Part shown: piece after piece, positions 62,303 through 64,000 of the stretch
Layout of the letters: each line of letters opens with the position of its first letter
Position numbering within the stretch: position 1 is the first letter of the stretch
Assembly: GCA_960531495.1 (NCBI GenBank)
Contig: OY482865.1
Location: 10,122,629 to 10,186,628 of the forward strand
From: Zeus faber
Lineage: Eukaryota > Chordata > Actinopteri > Zeiformes > Zeidae
Direction: 5' to 3'
DNA: 64,000 nt
Notes under the pieces: generated by a model
The model's database searches: none
Told to the model about the DNA's origin: nothing
What the model saw: the letters and a program-made list of their open reading frames with translations, nothing else
Made by a program: the position numbers and the translations under genes

Positions 62303-63803
62303 GTATTCACGCGCAAATACCCTTTCCCTTGTAAAATGTCGATGTTTTTGCTGTTTGTGTGTCGGATGTTCCACCATACTCTATTTTGGGGCCGTCTGCC
62401 TCGCGGCTCATTGTGGCTCCATGGCAGCATTTCACGTGTCCTTCCATTTTTTTATCTCTGTTTTTGGCTGATTGTAGGTCCATGGAAAGGTAAGGCTGGA
62501 TGTGCTAGACCAGCATGCAATACCACGCAACCTATACAGTTTCCCAGCTATAGGTCGGTGTGTACTGTATCCTGTATATCCCGTGTACATTTTCTATTCT
62601 ACTGGTGTGAAGGCACATCAACTGATCTGGTAATTGTCATTAAACCTACCGTTTTAATAGAGCCGTCACCATAACAAGGCCGTAACAACAAACGACTTAG
62701 GATGGGGAGCATGGGGAATCCAGTTTATATGTTTTATCCCGTTGCTTGACATCGTGTTATTTAACGGGGTTATCAGAGCAAAGTAACAAGTAGAAAGTAA
62801 CCAGTAGGCACTGAACGCTTGAGAGAAAATCTAACATCATCTCACATAAATTCGGCCTAAATAACATCATACACCGTGGACGAATGGATTGATTTTTCCC
62901 CAGATGCATGTCGACTCAAAGCACACTGACTGACCTGTTAGACAATGTGATCATGACGTAACGAGAGAATGGAGAGCATGTTGTAGATCTTCCTTTCAGC
63001 GGTGGTCACCAACCCTGGACCTAGAAAGCATCCGGGCCCCGAGCACAATATGATTAGTGAATGGGTGTGTGCAGTGCATATATGAAAGAAATAGCGGCAA
63101 TATGTCTCTATGATTGCCTGCTAAAAGTCGCACTGCACCAGAAATATTGTGTTCCTTACCAGATTGCAGCTTGCATGTGTGGGCAAATCCAAGATGGACA
63201 CAAACACGCACCAGACACGCCTATGTGTACGGCATGGTACACATAGCTATTGAAATTAGAGATTAGATTAAAAGGTGTGAAGATTAAAATAACACATGGT
63301 TCGAGGCAAAAAAAAAAAAAAAAAAAAGGTTGCCTCTCCCCAAATTGCCGCAATCTGTGACGCCTCGGCCTCTTTGGCGACCTTCCCGTGGGTGGTAAAA
63401 ACCTGCGGTGCGTCCTGGTTCGCCTGGGACCGGGGCCCGTGCCAAGGTTTCTGACCACCGCGTACACCGGGGCAGTTTTTTTCAATTAACTCTTTCCCCA
63501 TTTAAAAAAAACAACAAAAAAAAACGACGTTTCTCTCACCTGGGACCTCTGCTTGACCCCCCCCCCAGTGACACGGAGGACCACAAGCCGCTGAAGGGCA
63601 GCCGGACGCCGTCCAACGGGACGGTGCGCCGCGACGAGAGCGACGACAGCCTGGTGGACTACGGGGAGGGCGGGGACGGCCAGTTCAACGAGGACGGCTC
63701 CTTCATCGGCCAGTACAGCGGCAAGAAGGAGAAGGACACGCACGAAGGCAACGAGAGCTCCGAGGCGCCGTCGCCCGTCAACGCCATGAACTCGTTTATC
63801 TAA
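37901..63803 (+). CDS. nrcam: Neuronal cell adhesion molecule NrCAM, complete coding model (31 exons)
   Basis: L1-family type I membrane adhesion protein. In vertebrates it mediates homophilic and heterophilic neurite contacts and is anchored to ankyrin at nodes of Ranvier and axon initial segments. The joined model has 1325 codons, against about 1304 residues for the longest human form as I recall it. Residues: signal peptide 1-26; Ig1 ~40-135, Ig2 136-232, Ig3 250-348, Ig4 350-440, Ig5 441-533, Ig6 534-624, each with its cysteine pair; FN3 domains ~636-734, 735-835, 836-946, 947-1046 and 1080-1173; membrane helix ~1187-1208; FIGQY at 1293-1297; C-terminus NSFI. NrCAM is chosen over neurofascin and L1 because the tail ends [10 protein letters not shown] and because of the 19-residue exon between Ig2 and Ig3. 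All 30 introns are GT-AG and frame-consistent. The nrcama/nrcamb choice is unresolved. Coordinates span introns; exons are listed separately. Confidence 0.96.
38972..39068. repeat. (TG)n with G-rich interruption in intron 1
   Basis: TG tract interrupted by a G run and TGGGGG units, ending about 50 bases before exon 2. Confidence 0.95.
39119..39224 (+). CDS. nrcam: nrcam exon 2: N-terminus and first half of Ig1
   Basis: Acceptor TCTCCCAG, donor GTGAGA, phase 1 to 2. Encodes [15 protein letters not shown] and ends around KGKPRP. It carries the first Ig1 cysteine (IHCEAKG). The intron upstream holds a long TG repeat ending about 50 bases before the exon. Confidence 0.95.
39983..40176 (+). CDS. 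nrcam: nrcam exon 3: second half of Ig1
   Basis: Acceptor CCCAAG is not pyrimidine-ideal, but the frame is exact; donor GTAAGA; phase 2 to 1. Encodes [16 protein letters not shown], then TYQCTAQN (second Ig1 cysteine) and SNNIVIRQS, all typical of NrCAM. Confidence 0.94.
40206..40330. repeat. AT-rich simple repeats in intron 3
   Basis: TATAT-type units, then TTTA and ATCT tetranucleotides. Confidence 0.9.
40665..40787 (+). CDS. nrcam: nrcam exon 4: first half of Ig2
   Basis: Acceptor GCTCAG, donor GTGAGT, phase 1 to 1. Encodes [11 protein letters not shown], the Ig2 cysteine in VLQCRPP, and PPVIFWMDN. Confidence 0.95.
41110..41280 (+). CDS. nrcam: nrcam exon 5: second half of Ig2
   Basis: Acceptor CCTCCAG, donor GTAAGT, phase 1 to 1. 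Encodes [35 protein letters not shown] (second Ig2 cysteine) and [12 protein letters not shown]. Confidence 0.95.
41346..41649. mobile_element. MITE-like element (TTTAAAGTGG family), copy 2, intron 5
   Basis: TTTAAAGTGGCAATCCGCCA at the left is mirrored by ACGGATTACCACTTTAAA at the right, about 20 of 24 positions pairing. 304 bp, no coding capacity. Confidence 0.65.
42267..42323 (+). CDS. nrcam: nrcam exon 6: 57-nt cassette between Ig2 and Ig3
   Basis: Acceptor TTTCAG, donor GTGAGT, phase 1 to 1, so skipping keeps frame. Encodes 19 residues ([15 protein letters not shown] and flanks) matching the 19-residue alternative segment (AE19) that I recall between Ig2 and Ig3 in mammalian NrCAM. It has N-glycosylation sequons (NDT, NVT). 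A donor GTGGTG three bases earlier is the weaker alternative. Confidence 0.9.
42591..42690. repeat. (ATT)n and (GAT)n in intron 6
   Basis: Trinucleotide ATT array followed by short ATG/GAT units. Confidence 0.93.
43200..43311 (+). CDS. nrcam: nrcam exon 7: first half of Ig3
   Basis: Acceptor GCTCAG, donor GTAAGC, phase 1 to 2. Encodes [15 protein letters not shown] and [14 protein letters not shown] (first Ig3 cysteine). Confidence 0.93.
43399..43440. repeat. (ACTC)n in intron 7
   Basis: About nine ACTC units. Confidence 0.95.
43747..43798. repeat. (ATT)n in intron 7
   Basis: ATT trinucleotide tract, about 100 bases before exon 8. Confidence 0.95.
43899..44083 (+). CDS. nrcam: nrcam exon 8: second half of Ig3
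   Basis: Acceptor GTGCCAG, donor GTCAGT, phase 2 to 1. Encodes [31 protein letters not shown] and [11 protein letters not shown] (second Ig3 cysteine). Confidence 0.94.
44121..44164. repeat. (TCTG)n in intron 8
   Basis: TCTG units followed by ATCC/ATCT units. Confidence 0.93.
44566..44697 (+). CDS. nrcam: nrcam exon 9: first half of Ig4
   Basis: Acceptor GCCAG, donor GTGAGT, phase 1 to 1. Encodes [30 protein letters not shown] and NGVPID. Confidence 0.95.
45016..45159 (+). CDS. nrcam: nrcam exon 10: second half of Ig4
   Basis: Acceptor CTGACAG, donor GTGGGT, phase 1 to 1. Encodes [34 protein letters not shown] and VSVL, near-identical in style to other NrCAMs. Confidence 0.95.
45348..45459 (+). 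CDS. nrcam: nrcam exon 11: first half of Ig5
   Basis: Acceptor TTCACAG, donor GTGAGA, phase 1 to 2. Encodes [15 protein letters not shown] and [15 protein letters not shown] (first Ig5 cysteine). Confidence 0.95.
45913..46079 (+). CDS. nrcam: nrcam exon 12: second half of Ig5
   Basis: Acceptor CTTCCAG, donor GTCAGA, phase 2 to 1. Encodes [33 protein letters not shown] and [11 protein letters not shown] (second Ig5 cysteine). Confidence 0.95.
46309..46456 (+). CDS. nrcam: nrcam exon 13: first half of Ig6
   Basis: Acceptor ATTCAG, donor GTGGGC, phase 1 to 2. Encodes [23 protein letters not shown] (first Ig6 cysteine) and [15 protein letters not shown]. Confidence 0.95.
46770..46894 (+). CDS. 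nrcam: nrcam exon 14: second half of Ig6
   Basis: Acceptor CCGCCAG, donor GTATGT, phase 2 to 1. Encodes [27 protein letters not shown] (second Ig6 cysteine) and SASAMLTVV. Confidence 0.95.
47225..47330. mobile_element. Fragment of a hAT-like repeat in intron 14
   Basis: CAGTGTTTTTCAACCTCTGG begins the segment, followed by GCGGCCCACGGGTGGGTCGC. This type of sequence ends many fish non-autonomous hAT elements. No matching right end was found. Confidence 0.4.
47608..47637 (+). CDS. nrcam: nrcam exon 15: 30-nt microexon in the Ig6-FN1 linker
   Basis: Acceptor GTCTCAG, donor GTAAAT, phase 1 to 1. Encodes about ten residues ([10 protein letters not shown]), aligning with the APTPTPAPVY segment of human NrCAM, the 10-residue alternative segment (AE10) in the mammalian literature as I recall it. 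The exon is inferred from splice sites, frame and peptide similarity. Confidence 0.85.
48163..49040 (-). mobile_element. Internally deleted Tc1/mariner transposon in intron 15
   Basis: Terminal inverted repeats share the core CAGCCACAACATTAAAACCA (left about 48173, right inverted about 49010-49030), with a TA at each edge. The - strand carries pieces of a Tc1-type transposase: an N-terminal [13 protein letters not shown] (about 48880-48915), and a C-terminal EHLWDV with [17 protein letters not shown] and [14 protein letters not shown] (about 48230-48400). The central catalytic region between them is missing, with a junction near 48420. Not autonomous. Confidence 0.88.
49277..49378 (+). CDS. 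nrcam: nrcam exon 16: first half of FN1
   Basis: Acceptor GCTGCAG, donor GTATGT, phase 1 to 1. Encodes [32 protein letters not shown]. Confidence 0.95.
50058..50255 (+). CDS. nrcam: nrcam exon 17: second half of FN1
   Basis: Acceptor CCCCCAG, donor GTGAGA, phase 1 to 1. Encodes [32 protein letters not shown] and [12 protein letters not shown]. Confidence 0.95.
50347..50555. repeat. (AT)n/GATA low-complexity tract in intron 17
   Basis: Long TATA and TAGATA units; likely prone to secondary structure. Confidence 0.95.
50999..51069 (+). CDS. nrcam: nrcam exon 18: first part of FN2
   Basis: Acceptor TTCCCAG, donor GTAAGC, phase 1 to 0. Encodes [17 protein letters not shown] and LIISWT, matching the NrCAM segment EPDNLVITW. 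Confidence 0.93.
51237..51468 (+). CDS. nrcam: nrcam exon 19: rest of FN2
   Basis: Acceptor GTCCAG, donor GTGAGT, phase 0 to 1. Encodes [16 protein letters not shown], then [16 protein letters not shown] and [14 protein letters not shown]. The linker before the domain end ends GYSGED as in other NrCAMs. Confidence 0.95.
51579..51694 (+). CDS. nrcam: nrcam exon 20: first half of FN3
   Basis: Acceptor CTCGCAG, phase 1 to 0. Encodes [30 protein letters not shown] and GKMQGYK. The donor reads AAG|GTTCGT, a weak match to consensus, but it joins exactly to exon 21 (GYK|VYYQR). Confidence 0.92.
52263..52576. mobile_element. hAT-like MITE remnant in intron 20
   Basis: Starts CAGCGTTTTTTCAACCCCTG and TGTGCCATGAGAGCTTGCC, ends around GTGCCGTGGCAGAAAAACAG. 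The layout (terminal CAGNG, GTGCCGTGG motifs at both ends) is typical of a widespread fish hAT non-autonomous family. The right edge is approximate. Confidence 0.5.
52957..53173 (+). CDS. nrcam: nrcam exon 21: second half of FN3
   Basis: Acceptor CTCCAG, donor GTGCGT, phase 0 to 1. Encodes [47 protein letters not shown] and [16 protein letters not shown]. Human NrCAM has a basic furin-type site (around KRNRR) in this stretch; here it is replaced by acidic and glutamine-rich residues. Confidence 0.94.
53236..55899 (+). mobile_element. Decayed hAT transposon with BED-finger relic, intron 21
   Basis: Inverted ends: CACGCGTGTCAAACTCAT at the left and ATGAGTTTGACAGCCCTG at the right (16 of 18 paired). 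Flanking 8-mers GTCTAGGA and GTGTAGAA agree at 6 of 8, as expected for an aged hAT target duplication. On the + strand at about 54860-55180, frames broken by stops and shifts give [38 protein letters not shown] and [17 protein letters not shown]. These resemble the BED zinc finger and start of a ZBED/hAT transposase. The catalytic domain was not found. Confidence 0.82.
53861..54300 (-). pseudogene. Degraded ORF of unknown family inside the hAT element
   Basis: The - strand reads [34 protein letters not shown] and [17 protein letters not shown] in one frame (stop upstream near 54200). A short in-frame extension upstream reads [13 protein letters not shown]. The acidic, low-complexity peptide looks like a genuine former coding sequence but I do not recognise the family. 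Confidence 0.35.
55958..56080 (+). CDS. nrcam: nrcam exon 22: first half of FN4
   Basis: Acceptor TTCTCAG, donor GTACAG, phase 1 to 1. Encodes [32 protein letters not shown] and GYTLKYQP. The intron upstream contains a decayed hAT transposon. Confidence 0.95.
56559..56735 (+). CDS. nrcam: nrcam exon 23: second half of FN4
   Basis: Acceptor GGACCAG, donor GTGAGT, phase 1 to 1. Encodes [34 protein letters not shown] and [16 protein letters not shown]. Confidence 0.95.
57157..57299. mobile_element. 143-bp hAT-like MITE, intron 23
   Basis: CAGTGGTTCTCAACTGG at the left is mirrored by CAGTTGAGAACCGCTG at the right. No convincing target duplication remains. Confidence 0.65.
57538..57570 (+). CDS. 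nrcam: nrcam exon 24: 33-nt cassette between FN4 and FN5
   Basis: Preceded by a long pyrimidine tract, acceptor CCGAAG, donor GTAAAG, phase 1 to 1. Encodes [10 protein letters not shown]. It aligns by position and by the final AGK with the EAGILPPDVGAGK segment of human NrCAM, an alternatively used linker (AE12) as I recall. The acceptor is weaker than average. Confidence 0.8.
57600..58600. other. Intron 24, nothing recognised
   Basis: Unique-looking sequence. Long open frames on the - strand here show no known domain. Confidence 0.5.
58640..58705 (+). CDS. nrcam: nrcam exon 25: 66-nt proline-rich cassette
   Basis: Acceptor CCTTTCAG (good), donor GTACAA (weak), phase 1 to 1. Encodes 22 residues, [18 protein letters not shown] and flanks, rich in Pro and Thr. 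I do not recall an equivalent in human NrCAM; neurofascin has a Pro/Ala/Thr-rich mucin-like segment at this position. The reading frame stays open past the donor, so the 3' end is uncertain. Confidence 0.62.
59566..59691 (+). CDS. nrcam: nrcam exon 26: first half of FN5
   Basis: Acceptor TGCTCAG, donor GTAAGA, phase 1 to 1. Encodes [34 protein letters not shown] and EYTVEN. The following exon completes the domain. The pair (282 nt, 94 codons) can be skipped in frame, comparable to the 93-residue alternative FN5 (AE93) of mammalian NrCAM. Confidence 0.92.
59936..60091 (+). CDS. nrcam: nrcam exon 27: second half of FN5
   Basis: Acceptor GTGCCAG, donor GTGAGG, phase 1 to 1. Encodes [33 protein letters not shown] and TEEVQVTVP. 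Confidence 0.93.
60682..60813 (+). CDS. nrcam: nrcam exon 28: membrane-spanning exon
   Basis: A (CT)n/C-rich pyrimidine tract precedes acceptor CCCCCAG; donor GTCAGT; phase 1 to 1. Encodes [11 protein letters not shown], a 22-residue hydrophobic helix from [12 protein letters not shown] to IVCFI, then a basic stop-transfer KRNKGGKYP. This block is almost invariant across vertebrate NrCAM. Confidence 0.97.
61127..61177. repeat. (AT)n in intron 28
   Basis: Pure AT tract of about 50 bases. Confidence 0.95.
61406..61521. repeat. Long inverted repeat / hairpin in intron 28
   Basis: The left arm (61406-61439, containing GGCCGGTCATTATC) pairs with the right arm (61487-61521, containing GATAATGACCGGCC), with a 47-base spacer. 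About 30 paired positions. It lies about 110 bases upstream of exon 29 and may be a palindromic transposon remnant. Confidence 0.75.
61635..61713 (+). CDS. nrcam: nrcam exon 29: proximal cytoplasmic tail
   Basis: Acceptor ATCCACAG, donor GTAAGA, phase 1 to 2. Encodes [17 protein letters not shown] and EDDGTFGEY. Confidence 0.96.
62196..62304. repeat. (TG)n microsatellite in intron 29
   Basis: TG tract with a few CTG interruptions, about 170 bases upstream of the 12-nt microexon. Confidence 0.95.
62478..62489 (+). CDS. nrcam: nrcam exon 30: 12-nt microexon (RSME)
   Basis: Exactly 12 bases between acceptor TGATTGTAG and donor GTAAGG, phase 2 to 2. Inclusion changes GEY-SDTED to GEY-RSME-SDTED. 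It matches the position, length and near-sequence of the neuron-specific RSLE miniexon of the L1 family, which forms a YxxPhi endocytic signal (YRSL; here YRSM). Too small for ORF-based annotation; supported by splice sites, phase and family precedent. Confidence 0.88.
63569..63803 (+). CDS. nrcam: nrcam exon 31: distal tail with FIGQY, stop
   Basis: Acceptor CCCCCAG, phase 2 to stop TAA at 63801. Encodes [47 protein letters not shown] (ankyrin-binding FIGQY; its tyrosine is the known phospho-switch) and [15 protein letters not shown]. The last four residues NSFI fit a class I PDZ ligand; mammals end NSFV. Confidence 0.97.
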
Positions 63804-64000
63804 CCAAACGGGGACGGGGCTTGCGAGGCCGCGCGCCCCCGGCCGCCCGGCCACCGCTGTCGGCCGCTCGTCGTCGCCTCCCCCCCCCCCCCCCGGCGCG
63901 GGCGGTGACAGGTTACGGCTTTGACGGTCCCCGTGTTCCCTCCCCTCCCCTACGCCCAGTGCTCATCTTTTATCTTTTCGTTTGTTTCCTCTTTCCGCCA
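63804..64000 (+). other. nrcam: Start of nrcam 3' UTR, cut by the window edge
   Basis: GC-rich sequence with a homopolymer C run near 63880-63893 follows the stop. No polyadenylation signal is visible before the window ends. Confidence 0.8.

Overview
The window looks like part of a teleost fish chromosome. It is rich in long (CA)n/(TG)n, (CT)n and GATA/GGAT microsatellites. It holds teleost-type transposon remnants (hAT, Tc1/mariner, an RTE-like LINE, a tRNA-derived SINE) and one large multi-exon vertebrate gene with GT-AG introns. No prokaryotic gene or operon structure is present. One 200-base run of N (17651-17850) marks an assembly gap.

The only protein-coding gene I can support is on the + strand, from about 37781 to the right edge. 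It is an orthologue of NRCAM (neuronal cell adhesion molecule, L1 family). I could build a full coding model of 31 exons (ATG 37901, stop TAA 63801-63803). Every junction is GT-AG and keeps frame, giving 1325 codons with all cassettes included. The order is signal peptide, six Ig domains, five fibronectin III (FN3) domains, one transmembrane helix and a cytoplasmic tail with the FIGQY ankyrin-binding motif and a PDZ-type C-terminus (NSFI). Six small or symmetric segments look like alternative-splicing units: a 57-nt exon between Ig2 and Ig3, a 30-nt exon before FN1, a 33-nt exon and a 66-nt proline-rich exon between FN4 and FN5, the FN5 pair, and a 12-nt microexon that would create a YRSM tail motif. 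Teleosts usually keep two co-orthologues (nrcama, nrcamb); I cannot tell which this is.

Region 1-37780 has no convincing coding exon. It holds unique sequence, a CpG-rich block (about 2020-3290) that could be a promoter, possible conserved non-coding sequence, many microsatellites, a decayed LINE (about 12370-13260, - strand), a degenerate AACCC-type repeat (18541-18890), several MITE-like elements, a long GGAT/GATA array (24209-25049) and a SINE (28309-28521). A splice acceptor at 37780 implies one or more non-coding first exons upstream.

The introns carry a decayed 2.66-kb hAT transposon with a BED-finger relic and a 6-of-8 target duplication (53236-55899), an internally deleted Tc1/mariner copy (48163-49040), several small inverted-repeat elements and a strong hairpin (61406-61521). 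The gene's 3' UTR runs off the right edge.
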